This document shows, piece by piece, positions 1 to 12,360 of a stretch of DNA of 64,000 nt (position 1 is its first letter; every line of letters starts with the position of its first letter). Both the position numbers and the translations under genes were made by a program. The DNA comes from Delphinapterus leucas (taxonomy: Eukaryota > Chordata > Mammalia > Artiodactyla > Monodontidae): NCBI RefSeq assembly GCF_002288925.2, contig NW_022098067.1, positions 862,203 to 926,202 on the forward strand. Direction: 5' to 3'. The notes below the pieces were generated by a model. The model did no database searches. It was not told where the DNA came from and saw only the letters and a program-made list of their open reading frames with translations.

Positions 1-344
1 TGAAATAAATAGCAATTTCCATGCTGTCTCCCTGTGTCAGACACTGCAATAAGCTTGAGTCAGATGAAAGTTGATTCATTTCCAAAAACTATAATCCAGT
101 GTTGGCTTAACTTCAGCAGTGTGCAGATACTGGATTACCAGTTTCTCACTCATGTGTGAGGATCAGCACGTCATTTTTATTAGTAGGATAGTGGTGTTTG
201 TCAGTAGTATAGATAATTACGTTATTAAATGAAAAGGGAAAAGAGTTACTAACTGTGGTCCTTTTTTTTAAAGTTCATATAGTAAACATATTAAGGTTGC
301 AGAGTGGAACTTAAAACATCCAAGATTATGTACTAGAATGTTTA

Positions 345-505
345 TTTGTGCAGGTCACTTAACCTTTCTCTACCTTAGTTTCTAAATGTTCGTAATGGGA
401 GTAATAACTATCCATCTCAGAGGGTTGATGTGAAGTCTAAAGGGTTAATACAGGTGAAATGCTAAGAACAGTGCCTGCACATGTAAGTGCTGCACAAGTG
501 TTTCT
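345..505 (+). repeat. MIR SINE remnant
   Basis: The stretch resembles the MIR core and 3' region: a 'cacttaacctttct' segment, a 'taatgggagtaataac' segment, then 'agaacagtgcctgcacat'. It is old and diverged and lies in the DYNC2H1 intron. Limits are approximate. Confidence 0.6.
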
Positions 506-529
506 ACAGTACCTTCCTAATTCACCTCT

Positions 530-1075
530 CTGACTGCAGTTTCATCACCCTAATGCTTGTTCTCCCTATTTCTACTAGGATAATCTTTCTAAAATCCAAA
601 TATGATTGTGTCACTTCCCTAGTTAAAGTGTAATTTAGTTTTATCGTTGCTTTCCAGATTAAGCTCCTCAGTATAAACATTCAAAAGCTTCATCGTCTGA
701 CCATCAGCCCAGTTGTCTCATGTCTTTTTTATTAATGCCCCTTCATTTTCTTACTGTCCTTCTTTACTTTACTGTAAGCTGTTTATCTTTTGAGACTCAC
801 CTCAAGCATTATCTCCACCAGAAAGCCTTTCCTGACTTTTGTCCTTAGGCACAGTTTGAATTTGGTGTACCTTACATCTGTGTTTCACGAGCACAGTACT
901 TGTCATTATCAGGGAACTTACTGTATTGTCTGTAGCTGTCTTCTTTTATTATTTATTTCCCCCTCTAGTGCAAACTTCTGTGAACAGGGATTGTGTTATA
1001 ACTTTGTATCCACAGGACCTAACAAACGATTGACAAATAGCAGCTATTTAACAGGTTATTGCTGAGTTGTCAGTT
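530..1075 (+). repeat. L2 LINE remnant
   Basis: The order of words matches the 3' part of LINE-2 read on the + strand: a 'gattgtgtcacttccc' block, a 'agcctttcctgac' block, a 'ctagtgcaaacttctgtgaacaggga' type block and an ending like 'gctgagttgtcag'. It has no coding capacity; the 91-codon open frame inside it (790-1065) is incidental. Confidence 0.55.
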
Positions 1076-1164
1076 AATTACTTGATGCTTGAAAAAGAGT
1101 GAATTAGGAAATCTGCTTGTATCCTGTTTTGCTTTTATGACATCTTTCATGAAAAGCATGGGAT

Positions 1165-1300
1165 AACAAAAAGTTTACATTTAGAGTTAGACCTGGGTTC
1201 AAGTTCTCTACCATTTAGATTAAAAAAAAAAAAGTTAAATAAACCTACTCTAAGCCTTAGTTTCCCCATAATTATAACTTTAATTCCCAATACATAATTG
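1165..1300 (+). repeat. MIR SINE remnant
   Basis: It contains 'acctgggttcaagt' followed by 'taagccttagtttcccc', the usual MIR box order, interrupted by an A-rich run around 1220-1232. Old and diverged. Confidence 0.5.
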
Positions 1301-1599
1301 TCATGTTGAATCTTCACGAAACTAGCAGCAACCTTCTGCAAAAAATATGTGCTTGATTACATGTACTCCTCCTTCATCAAAATCACACACAAAATCACAC
1401 ACCTTCCCTCCTACCTCTTTGGAGCAGTTTCTCAGAACTATCTGAAATGCTGTCTCCCGGGCTATAGTCCTCATTTTGCCCCAAGTAAAACTTAATGCAC
1501 AACTCTAACATTGTGCATTTTTTTTCAGTTGACAAATCTCAAATGGTGTAATATAGAAATTACATTATAGAAATGTAAAATACGTTGGAGGCAGAATTA

Positions 1600-1780
1600 A
1601 TGCTGACAGACTCTAGAGTTAGGTTACCTGGGTTCACATCTTGGACTTGCCATTTTCCAGCTCTGTGATTTTGGATATGCTGTTCTCTTTGTGTCTCCAT
1701 TTTCTCCTCTGTGAAATGGAAATTACAATAGTACCTGCTTCCGGTACATATCCAGCACTCAGCACAGTTACTAACACATA
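1600..1780 (+). repeat. MIR SINE
   Basis: This is a good match to the MIR layout: 'ttacctgggttcacatc', 'tgccattttccagctctgtg', 'ctcctctgtgaaatgg' and 'acaatagtacctgc' in order on the + strand. Confidence 0.7.
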
Positions 1781-1799
1781 TATGTTAGCTTAAAAAGTC

Positions 1800-2265
1800 C
1801 CCTCCAGTTATGTCTACCTTTGTCAAAATTCAACACAACTTTCAAAGCTTCACAGTACTTCCTTTACTAAGATTTCTTTGATTAAATCATTGTTTTCCTC
1901 TTAGCTGCAGAAACATGCTATATAAGTCATTCTTAAAACACCATCAGGGACATTAGCTGTGTATCTCCTTTACTGGTTTCTAATGCTCTTTAGGGTGAAG
2001 ATTGTATTCCTCGTAGTCTTCTATCATACCACTATCATTTCATATTACTTCGGTCATATCACATATCATGTTGTAATTCTCTACATAGGATTTAGCACTG
2101 TGTAGTCTTTTTCTTATAATATATTTAGAAATAAGTATATTGCCTTTATCCCCCAGTAAAATGTAAGCTCCATGATAGCCAGGACCTTATAATGCCTGCA
2201 CATTATAGGCTCTCAGTAATTGCTGAATGGTTGGACAATAAGGACTTGAATATGTATTGAATGAA
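1800..2265 (+). repeat. L2 LINE remnant
   Basis: The 3' half reads 'aaaatgtaagctccatgat' followed by 'ctcagtaattgctgaatgg', the characteristic L2 tail on the + strand. The 5' half is more diverged. Confidence 0.6.
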
Positions 2266-2289
2266 AGTATTACATCTGACACTAATATT

Positions 2290-2825
2290 GATAGTTCTCT
2301 TAGTTAATCTATTGCTGTGTAATAAATTGCCCTAGAATTTAGTGACACAAAACAATGAAAAGTTATCACATTACAGTTTCTGTGAGTCGGGATCTGGGGG
2401 TAGCTTAGCTGGGTGTTCTGTCTTAGGGTCTCCCACAAGTCTGCAATTAGGTGTCACTAGGGCTGCAATTACTGCAGCCTCTCAGAGCACTTATGGGATG
2501 GCTGTTGGCAGCCCTCAGGTCCTCACTTATTGTTGACTGGACATATCAGTTCCTTGCTACATGGGCATCTCCATAAAGCAACCCACAGTATGCAACTTTT
2601 TCACACAGAGTGAACAAGGAAGAGATGAAGAGAAAGTGAGCTAGACAGAAGTCACAATATTTGTACCCTACTCTCAGAAGTGGCTTCTCATCACTTTTGC
2701 CATATTCTTTCCTTAGAAGCAAGTCCCTAAAACCAGTTCATGCTCAAGGTGAGGGAATTTCACAAGGATGGAGGTGAATGCCAAGTGGCAGGGGTCACTG
2801 GGAGCACCTTAAAGGTTGCCTACCA
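2290..2825 (-). repeat. Old MaLR (MLT1-like) LTR
   Basis: It begins 'gttaatctattgctgtgtaa' and continues through 'agtttctgtgagtcgggatc' to a distal part with 'gggtcactgggagcacctta'. This looks like the reverse complement of an ERVL-MaLR LTR ending in the 'taagccac...caatagata' motif. At least two similar copies follow within 2.6 kb. The family assignment is from memory of the consensus and the exact subfamily is not resolved. It is non-coding. Confidence 0.5.
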
Positions 2826-2924
2826 GTAACTTACTTTATGTAATTAAACACTATATAAAGGAGCTATCTTTCTACAACAGGAAAAGCATAAAACTTAGAA
2901 TGTGAAAACCTGACCTATCAGCTA

Positions 2925-3440
2925 TCTATTGCTATGTAATAAACTACCCTGAAACTTAATGGCTGAAAACAAGAACAATCATTTATTTAGCTCATGAGTG
3001 TGTGGTTTGGGCAGGGTCTGGTGGGGAAAGCTTGTCTTTGCTTCGTGTGACACCAACTGAGTCAGTTCAGCTTAGAACAGGAGGTACTACTTAATGGATG
3101 CTCAGTCACGGGGCTGGCTAGGTGGCGCTGATTTTTGGCTGGTAGTTTATCGGGACTGATGGCTAGAGGCCTTGGTTGCTCTCTAGATGTCTCCACATGG
3201 GCCTCTCTATATGGACTACTTGGCTTCTTCACAACATGGTATCTTGGTTCTAAAAGTGTATACCCCAAGAAAGAGGAAATGAAAGCTGTGAATTTGTTAA
3301 GACCTAGATCTGAAAACTGATAAAGCGTCACTTCTCCCTTATTCTATTGGTCGGGTTGTCAAGGGGTGGGGTGGACATAGACCTCAACTCTCAATGGGAA
3401 GAGTATCAAGTAATTTTGGGACCATGTTTTGAAGCTGCTG
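2925..3440 (-). repeat. Old MaLR (MLT1-like) LTR, second copy
   Basis: It begins 'cagctatctattgctatgta' and carries the same internal words as the copy at 2290, such as 'tctccacatgggcctctcta'. The small open frames in it on both strands are incidental. Confidence 0.5.
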
Positions 3441-4449
3441 AAGTCTGCCCTTTGGGCACAAATTATTTGCATTTCTCCCACATGTAAAATGCAGTCCTCT
3501 CCATCCAAGTTTCCCCAGATGTCTCATTCCTTTACAGCCTCAGGCCGGATGTTGTCATCAAAATCAGGTGGAAGTATGGGTGAGGCTTCTTGGGTTTGGT
3601 TCTTCAAAAACAGTTTCTCAAGCATGGTTTTCAACTAAAGACCTATGACGTGCAGAGATAAGTTATTGTCCCCTACAAACCCAATATAAAATGGTAGGAC
3701 AGGTAACTGCAATAGACATTCCCACTCAAAAAATGAGGAAATGGGAGGCTCACGTGTCCTTAGCAATTCTGAAATCTAAGCAAGCTTATGTTTTCAGTTC
3801 CTTTATTAGGATTCCATATTGTTCCCTGGGAATAATTATCCATGGCTCTTGGTTTTGCCCTCTGAGCTGTTGATTCTCGTCTCTTAATTATCCATACATT
3901 TCAATAAGATTTAGCCATGTTTGAAGCTGAGTGGTTTTCTCAACCTGCTTCCCACCCATAGGGATTCTGGGGTCCAAAGTTCTCTTTTAATTGTGCCCTC
4001 TTTTCCCCATTAATCCCAAACAGATGAAACTTACACCAGAACAGCATTCCAAGATTGTGAGTTTGCTTTGAATCTCATTGAGATTCACATTAGACAAAAA
4101 CTATGGCCATAAATCTTGTGATAAGCCTTTTTCTCTACCTTAGGCTTCTTGTGTGTTGGCTGTGGGACAACACCCTTAAGATTCATTGAAGCCTTATTGT
4201 TTAACAGAAGGGATCTGCAAGGCATGCTCTTAAGGTCCCAAGAGTACTTTTGTCTGTCTGAGATTGTTTCCTCCCTTTCCTTTAAGTCCTCAAAGTCCCT
4301 TAGACCTCCACTATTCTCTTAGAAGCCCTTTATGTTTTCACTTACATTCTGTTGAAGGTTCTTGCAGCTTCAGCCCACCACCCAGTCTCAAATCTAGTGC
4401 CATATGTTTTAGGTTTTTGTTAAGGTAGAACCCTGCTTCTGGATACCAA
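3441..4449. repeat. Old interspersed sequence between two MaLR-like LTRs, possibly their internal region
   Basis: The start ('tttgcatttctcccacatgt', then 'gtctcattcctttacagcct') resembles sequence that often accompanies MaLR-type elements. It ends shortly before the third LTR-like copy with 'ctgcttctggataccaaa'. No protein homology is visible in any frame. It may be internal sequence of a MaLR provirus whose LTRs are the flanking copies, but I cannot align it. Confidence 0.3.
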
Positions 4450-4895
4450 AGAACTATATCAGTTAAGTCTTGCTGTATAACAAATCCCACCAAAACTTAC
4501 CAGGTTAAAACATAATAATTTTTAAAAAATCATTTTATTTTAAGCTTACAGAGCTGAAATTTGGGTAGACCTTGGTAGAGAAAGCTTGTCTCTTCCACTC
4601 CGCTCACTCATGTGGCTGGCAAGTCAGTGCTGCCTGAGAGCTGGGAGCCTCAGTTCATCTCCACATGGGCCTCTCCAAAAATTGGACTTCACAATATGTT
4701 GGATGGGTTCCAAGATCAAGAGTCACAAAAGACAGGAAATACAAGCAACCAATTTCTTAAGACCTGGACCTGGAAACTGGAACCACATCACTTCTGCTAT
4801 ATTCACAGGACACTTATTTAAGAAGAAGAGCAGACTTCAGGTCTCCACAGAATTGTCAAAGGATTTAGGGGTCATGTTTTAAAGTCATCACACCT
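4450..4895 (-). repeat. Old MaLR (MLT1-like) LTR, third copy
   Basis: It begins 'atatcagttaagtcttgctg' with 'ccaaaacttaccaggtt' and shares 'tctccacatgggcctctcca' and 'acttctgctatattcac' with the copies at 2290 and 2925. It has the same orientation as both. Confidence 0.5.
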
Positions 4896-5643
4896 GTTTC
4901 AGTTCACAGCATAGCTCCAGCACTTAGCTACCATATTCCTAAGAAGGCTTACTTCATTCACCTAGAGTAATTGAACTAGATGTTTTCTAAGGTCTTTTTT
5001 TCACTGTAAGGTTTGTTATCTTACAATTTCCATTTTCCATACATTGTTGATATACTCTAGCCTGGAGTAGTTTCTCAGCTATGTAATCAGACAGTGTTTT
5101 GGGTTAAGCAATTGATGCTCTCTCCTTATTATTCCACTGGAGAAAAATAAGTATTAAGTTTGAATGATAGTTACATAATATTTGAAAAATCCAGAAAACT
5201 CTCACAGAAAAGGAATATTATAATGAATGTATTAATGGAGAATGTCAGTTTAAAAGAAGGTCAGATATTAAAAAGGTAACTTTTTTAGAAAGGTTTTATT
5301 TATTTCTTTAATTTAGAGTATTTTCTGTTTTATTCTCTTTTTGTCATATATCTGGTGTGGTTTGGGAGATAAAATTTCTGTAATTCTGTAGGGACACAAG
5401 ACTAGTTGTTTTTTGTCTTTACTACTTATAAAATGAATTTGTGAAATTTAATTTGATTTCATTACATATCATTTCAAGAAAACATGGTTTGCTACTTTCT
5501 ATATACTGGCTTATGTTCATTTGTTTATTCTTTCAAGAATTTTTACTTAAAAATATTTCCTTTTAGAGAAACAGGTCAATTCATTCTGACTCTATTTATC
5601 ATTCAATTTTAATGAGATAAGATCAAAGAAAAAGACATATCTT

Positions 5644-5900
5644 TTTAAAAAGTTTTTTTATTAATTTTTTTATGGAGTATGGTTGCTTTACAATGTTGTG
5701 TTCGCCTCCACTGCACAACAAAATGAATCAGCCATACACACATACAGATATCCCCTCCCTTTCGGACTTCCTTCCCATTTAGTTTACCACAGTGCATTAG
5801 GTAGAGTTCCCTGTGCTATACAGTATGCTCCCATCAGTTGTCTATTTTATACATACACTGGGATTGACACATATACATTACTGATATTATGTATAAAATA
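5644..5900 (-). mobile_element. 5'-truncated L1 3' end (intronic)
   Basis: A T-rich left edge is followed by the reverse complement of a cetartiodactyl-type L1 3' UTR, with words like 'gctttacaatgttgtgttcg' and 'gttccctgtgctatacagta'. It is bounded by imperfect direct repeats, gaaaaagacatatctt at 5628-5643 and gaaaaaaggcatatctt at 5901-5917, which I read as the target-site duplication. It ends only about 150 bp upstream of a DYNC2H1 exon acceptor. Confidence 0.75.
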
Positions 5901-6048
5901 GAAAAAAGGCATATCTTAATGAAATGAATTCATGATACACATAATGTGAATTATGCCAAAGTATTTTCCCCATCACACTAATGTTAAAAGATCTTTTATA
6001 TGTAATATTGTATATGTAAACTTAATTTTGATCCTTTTAAAATTGCAG

Positions 6049-6138
6049 TGTCCTCTCACATGGCAAAGCAAGTGGGAAGGTCCAGAAGATCCTTTACAAT
6101 ACCTTAGAGGTCTTGTAGCTCGTGCCCTTGCAATACAG
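6049..6138 (+). CDS. DYNC2H1: DYNC2H1 coding exon (fifth from last)
   Basis: Thirty complete codons begin at phase 0 with CPLTWQSKWEGP and end at ALAIQ. The acceptor is 'aaaattgcag' and the donor is 'gtaaga'. The peptide belongs to the C-terminal domain of dynein-2 heavy chain, the region that packs on the AAA ring near its end. The polypyrimidine tract is weak: a TTTT run and then an A-rich segment. The open frame continues upstream to 5953 without a stop, but that part is intronic because it lies before the acceptor and is not family-like. A truncated L1 ends about 150 bp upstream, so the branch-point region is just clear of it. Confidence 0.93.
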
Positions 6139-8399
6139 GTAAGATGAAATTATTTAGTAATTGTATGACTGTATGACGATTGTACTATAAACTCTCATAT
6201 TGTTAACCATTCTGCTAGCAACTAGTGAAAATATTATGATTTTGTTCATAGAGCACCGTATATTCCTTTCTTATTCTGTCATCTGTGATTTTACCTAGCA
6301 CCCTTTAAAAAAAGACAAAACAAAAAGACTGTGTTCTCTCTGTGTAGTGTGGCTTTTCATAATTTTTGAGAATTTAGAGAAAAATCTACAATTTTAATAT
6401 AGATGGATCGTATAGATGGTAACTGAAACTTATTCATAACTGTGACTAATTTGCTTTAGGGTATGTCCCCCCTACAGGGAGCTTCTTTTTTCTGTTTTGT
6501 TTTTTTCCAAATTGATCAAGTTTTTTCAGAGTGGCCCAGTCAGGTAAATGAAGGAAAATTGAACAGAATAAGGAATGATATAGACGGAGAAAGACAAGGT
6601 GATTATTTTTTTTAAGGAATAGCAAATGTTATAGGTCAGTTGGTGCATGCAATGTACCACTTTTCCTGTGTGGTTTTGCACTGTCTTACTGCCTTCTTCC
6701 TCTGCTTGTTACACTGCTTTCACAAATAACATTCTTTGTCATATCAGCTTATTAGGAGTAACTTGATCAGTGTCCTTCTAGATACAGCAATCCTCATTCA
6801 CTTTTTCTTTTTAGTAGTGCACATACCTGTCCACATCTTTAACTTTTCCCTTAGCAGAACACCCTGCTTTTTACCTTACAGAGAAAATTCAAGCTATGAA
6901 ATATGACCACTTGAAAATGCCTACCCTTCCCTCCCACCTACAAATTTGTCTAAACCCACTCTCATCATCTTTGTTCTAATACAAAAGTAGTTGACCTTCT
7001 GCTGTTGAAGCCTCATCCCTAGAGCTGTATACTTGATTTCATCTCCTCTCATCTCTTTAGACACTTCCTCTAGGGGGGCCTTGCCTTGTTGTATAATTTC
7101 ATCTTTTCCTCTCTTCTTACTCTATGCTGCCAGTCTGCCAATGGTACTCCTTTGAAGGGGCCAGAACTCATCTGAATGTTTATTTGGCTTCCAGTATAAT
7201 CAACCTCTCAGTTGTAGGATTATTGAAGAAGAAACTACTGGATCTGAAAATGAGTTTAAAATTAGCAGGTAGAGAAGAACAAGGCAGGGACTTGGGTTTA
7301 CCCATCTTCCTATCTACTGTGTATATGTCCAGATATAATCTATCAATAAATGCCAGAAAAATGGAGGGAAGGAAGGATAGAGAAGTCAGAAGAGGAAGGA
7401 CAAATAGTCCATCGGTGCTCTTAGAAAAATACAGAAATGCTCTGAAGTCCTTGGTGTGTTATAATTGCATGGCTGTGATAATTTATCACTTAATATATGT
7501 ATCAGTATTATTTGCATTAGATTATTTTATAAAGGGCAGAAACTTTATTTGCTGCCAATGGGTAGCTTTTATTACACTATACATGTAAGTATGCTTAATA
7601 ATTATGCTATGTGCATATAATAAATATATTATTGATACTGAAATTAATAAAAGCAGTTTTACATAAATTATTACAATTTTCTGGCATGATTATTCATACT
7701 GAGTATATTGTATACTGATCATGAAAACTGAAAACTTTTTCACTGTGTGATTTTCTAAAAAGCTTTATAGGCATTTAGCCTTAATTATAATGATAAAATA
7801 TCCTTTTAACCTTCAGGATAATTTTCAGGCTTGACCATAGTTTATCTTATCTTTCTACCTAGGGAATATGCAATAATTCATCATTTATGTCACCACTTAA
7901 GGATATATTTTTATTGTTTTCCTGCCTTAATATTTTTTTTTCAGTTATGAATGTACAGATATCTGCTTCCCTAAGATAACCTTTAGTGTTTGGCATTCAC
8001 TTTCCATCTAGTCAAGGGTCTGCCAGGTCCTTTGATTTCATACATGCCTTTTATGTTTCACAGATAAGTAACCAGAGCAACTTACAAAGTTTAGAGGAAC
8101 AGCGTGGCTACTTAGGTGGGGAAGAAAGGGCTGAGAATATTGGGAGGGCAGGGAGAATTAGAAGTACTATTTTCAGAGATCTGAGAAAATGGCAGCTTTT
8201 GGTTATTTATGAAAGTGTAATGATCAGACTGATTCCAAATAGGTACACAGCAGGTTGAGCCCACTTCCAGCCATGGTTTAAAATCCCAGAGCCTTTCATT
8301 TAGGGCATAACATATAGGAAACAGAAGCTACTGAGAGTATTACACATAGTGCCTGATCAATACAGGGGTTTTGTGCAAATAAGGTGAGAGTGACTGGGT
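6139..8399. other. Intron sequence with no gene; probable L2 remnant near 6760-7170
   Basis: Apart from words typical of L2 between about 6760 and 7170 ('ctcctctcatctctttagac', 'tccatcttct'-like pyrimidine-rich text), I see nothing assignable. The 154-codon open frame at 7124-7588 has no recognisable domain and no splice or codon support. Confidence 0.4.
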
Positions 8400-9110
8400 C
8401 AAGATGGCATTCATTTATTTAGTCAGTCAAACATAAGCAACAACTTTATGCTAAGCTCTGAGTGAAGTACTGGAGATAAAATGATAAGTAAATTGATACA
8501 GTTTCTGCCTCACAGAATTTAAATTTCTTACATTCATTCATTTAGCAATTAAAAATTCTATCTTGGTGCCATGCACTGTGCTGAGGTTGCTGAATATAGA
8601 ATGGTAAACAAAATAGATATACATTGTGTCCCAAGGAACTGTCCTTACAATTTATCAGAAAAAATAGACAACCAAATAAACAGCAACAGTAAGAGTGACA
8701 AAGGAAGTCTAGTACTATGGGAGCAAATAGCAAGAGTACCTAACCTACATGGGAACAGGGAAGTGATGCTTAAGCGGAAAGCTTAGTAGGAATAGACCAA
8801 GCAAGGACAAGAGGAAAGGCTGTGCCAGACAAGAGGAAAGACTGTGCCAGACAAGAGGAAGGTCAGAGTCAAGAGTAAGCCATGCGCTTTTAATAACTAA
8901 AAGCAGAGCATAGAGCGCAAGGAGGGGTGTTCAGAGATTAGGCTGGTGGAGCAGGAAAGGCCATGTTATGATACTGTATTAAGGGATTATATTTGATCAT
9001 AAGGGCAAAAGGGAACACTGTGGGATATTAAGGAGAGAAATCAGATTATGTTTTAGAGGATCATTTTTCAATATGGAGAGAGTCTTACTCTACTGGGTGA
9101 CATGGGTTTA
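8400..9110 (-). repeat. L2 LINE remnant, reverse orientation, containing a small tandem repeat
   Basis: The text reads like reverse-complemented L2: 'tgccatgcactgtgctgagg', then 'acagggaagtgatgct', then 'gagaaatcagattatg'. A related short piece recurs at about 10090-10260. A 22-bp tandem repeat lies inside at 8806-8868. Confidence 0.5.
8806..8868. repeat. 22-bp tandem repeat, about 2.9 copies
   Basis: Units start with gacaagaggaaag at 8806, 8828 and 8850. The first two are complete and differ by one base (ggctgtgcca/gactgtgcca). The third decays after 'gacaagaggaag'. It is a minor local duplication. Confidence 0.85.
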
Positions 9111-10089
9111 AGACTGTCCTCTCAATGCTGGTGATTTAGAGAGAGCCAGAGAACCCTTAGGTACCCAAGCAGTCTCAGCCAAAGAGAGTCTTGCAGTCAT
9201 TTATCCTATGGTCTCTAAGATCCTTTAGGGCAAGGACTTTAAAAAAAATAATAATTCCACTGTATTTCTAATACGTAGTGTACTGCCTTCTGAATAAATG
9301 AATGAACAAATGAATGGACTAGATATATAAATATAATATAATATATATAACATATTATTTCCTATTGAGACCCTAGAATTATTTTCCTGACTTCGAGTTT
9401 TTCTGCTCTTTCTTCAGAAATAACATCTGAGAGTTTCTTTGGTTCCTGATTTCCACTGTTTGTTTCCCCTTTGGCCTGCAGAATAGCCTCTGCAGAAGTT
9501 CTCCCTAGTATAGTCTGATTTTTCTGTGTTGATCATTTTAAATTCCAGCATGTTCTCTACCCAGTTCATAAATCTGTGGGGTCAGCATTTGCCTTTTTCC
9601 CTCTGTCTTCATATTTTCAACTTCTCACAGTTGGATCCCTTGACTCTACGCCTGCAATTTCTGTTCCAACCTAGCTCATGAGTTGATTCTATTTAAGGAT
9701 GTAAGACCTTCATATCGAGTACCCAGTTAGGCTTGGGTGTGCTAAACAGACCCAGTATTCTGCACATGTTTAATGGGCTCCTGAATGTCTCATTTTACTT
9801 CTACTGCTAACCAAACTTGGGGTGCCATGTGTCATTGGCAAGCTTTCATGCCCATTTTTTAGGACTGAGCTTCTCTGTAGGTTCTTTCTTTCATTTTAAA
9901 ATTTATAGTGACTTCTTGAACTCTACACAATTTTTTTGGCCTAACTCGAGCCAGTGGCTGGTACACTCATATACTACCAAATCCTGCCACCCATCATTCT
10001 TATGATGGAATCTTGTTTATATCAACTGTTAAGGTCCTTGAAATCTGGGGAGATTTAAGCAATAAAAAGAATTAGTTATTATTGTTGTT

Positions 10090-10260
10090 ATTATTATTAA
10101 TAAATGCCATTCAGCATGACATATAAACTATCCTTAGAGTTTATCAGGAAAGACAACAAATAAGCCACAACAATCAAAATGATAAAGGAAGTGCAGTACT
10201 CTAGGAATAAATAGCAGAAGTACTACAACCTAGAAGCACTTAATGCTATCTCCATTCCTG
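10090..10260 (-). repeat. L2 remnant similar to the 8640-8770 segment
   Basis: It shares 'tttatcaggaaagacaacaa' and 'gataaaggaagtgcagtact' style words with the block around 8650-8740. Both are therefore copies of the same L2 region. Confidence 0.45.
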
Positions 10261-11229
10261 TAATGGCCTGAATTAAGTCTGAATTAGGCCTTATTTGGGC
10301 ACTGTGTAGTAGACTATACCAAAGTACCTTTTCTATCAGCAGACGCTAATGTTATGTTGCTTCCTTTCATCCCCTCCCACTGTGGAACGCTGGGAAGCAT
10401 ATTTTTCCCTAGTATAGGCATCAGCCCCTTCACTCTTATGTTTTTCTGAGATTCTTTTTAGGTGCTGCTTCCTATTTTTTGTTCAAATATTCAGGCACAC
10501 AGTTTCTCACATGTCTGCAAAGATGCTTGTTGTTAGCCACATAGATTGCTTTAACTTTTTCACTTTGCATTTTACTTCTATGGCCCACTTCAAGAAAACT
10601 AATTCTTCTCTGAAAAAAAAAAATCTGTGAGCCTCTAGCTCTTATTTCTTCCCCTTTAATCCTAATTATCACTAATACATCAGACTGGCATTTCTAGATC
10701 TAGAAATGTGGCTCGTTACACCCTTTTTGGGTTCAGCTAAATGGCTCTTCTCACTTCCCTAGCAGTAAAATGTACTAGTGACCTATATTTGAGCTTCAGA
10801 TCACTTTCTTTTCTTTCAGTGCACCACTTCAAACATATACTCAAACTTTTTAAATGATCAAATGAAGGATAGAAAGAAAAATGAATATTTATAAGAACTG
10901 AGCGTATTTTGGATCTCAGGCATACATGTGCTTTAGACACAATCTAGTAATATTTATAATATATGAGGTACATATTTTTATTTCCATTTTTAAAGATGCG
11001 AAAAGTAAAACCCCATATTCAAGAATAGTTTACAAAATGTGTATGATAAATGATAGAACTCACACTCAAATTCCCTTTCTATAATATCTCAGAGTTTTTG
11101 ATATCTATCAGCAACATTTTTAAAAGATGTTTCTACCCCTTGAAACCTTTTTATAAGTTGGCCTCAAGGTCACCACACACTTCTGTTTTTTTTATCTGTC
11201 TATTTCTCTGGCTTTTCTATTCCCTCATC

Positions 11230-12360
11230 TCTAATTGGATTCCCTAGAGCACAGTCCTCTGTCCTTTTCTATCTGTACTCCACCCATAGTGATCTCATGC
11301 CTATGAATCCCATCTAAACTTTTATTATTCTCAGATTTATAGCTCCAGCCCAGTATTCTCCCCTAACTCTGGTGTATACTCAGTATTTTCACTTGGATGT
11401 TTAATAAACATCTCAAACTTAACATATTCAAAACTGAACTCCTGCCCTTTACTGAAAAACTTGTGCTACCCGCAGTCTTTCCCGTAAAAGTAAATGACAT
11501 CTCCACCTTTCTTGAGGCATAGGCACAAGGTCTTGGAATCATTGTTAACTCTTCTCTCATACACTGCATCCATTCAATCAGAAAAATTACCTTGGCTGTA
11601 CGTTCAAAATATATTCTGAGGCACCTCTCACCACTTTCACTGCTACTACCTTGATTGAAGTCATTATTGGTGCAGCTGCCACCTGACTAGTCCTGCTTCC
11701 ATCCTGGTCTCCTTTCTGGGCAGTTCTCAACCCAGCAGTCTAAATATTCTGGTTAAAGCATCAGATTATATCACTCCTCTCTTGGAAATTTCCCCACGGC
11801 TTCTCGTCTCATCCAGAGTAACAAAATCCTTACAGCAACCTACAAGATCTGGCCCGTTTACCTCTCTGATTTCCTCTCCTACTTTTTGCTTCCTTATTTA
11901 TTCTGTTCCAGCCATACTGGTCTCCTTGCTTTTCAATGAACAGCCTGGCACACTCCCTCAAAGGGACTTTATTCTTCCTGTTTCCTCTACCTGGAATGCT
12001 CTCCCTCAGATATCTGCAAGGAAGTTTCATTTTTCCTTGTTTCTTCTTTTTTTTTTTTTCAAGGAAAGAAGTTTCTTTATCCCTCAGGACCATCCTATTT
12101 CAGATTGTAACCCTCCTCTTCCTTGATACTTTACATCCTGTTTCCCTTTTAAATTTTTTTCCATAGCCTATATCTCCACCTAATAGTGTATATATTTTAC
12201 TTGTTTGTTTGTTTGTTTTCTCTGTATTCCTCCACTAAAATGGAAGCTTGATAAGGGCAGAGATTTTTGTCTGTTTACTGCTCTATCCAAGCATGTAGAA
12301 CAGTGGCTTACACAAGTAGGTTTTTCAATAAATATCTGTTGAATAAATGAATGATTCAGT
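11230..12360 (+). repeat. L2 LINE, long 3' portion
   Basis: A long stretch follows the L2 consensus order: 'aaacttaacatattcaaaac', 'catcagattatatcactcct', 'ctacaagatctggcccgttt', 'cctctacctggaatgctctc' and the tail 'ttcaataaatatctgttgaa'. Runs of T (12044-12059) and (TTTG)n (12203-12219) lie inside. The open frames of 114 and 87 codons here are incidental. Confidence 0.75.

Noticed and set aside
7124..7588. 154-codon open frame, the longest outside the NUMT
   Set aside because: Low-complexity, no recognisable domain, no splice or codon-usage support, inside a DYNC2H1 intron with L2-like sequence at its start.
11782..12166. Overlapping frames of 114, 87 and 76 codons
   Set aside because: All lie in an L2 copy with a T-run; not coding.
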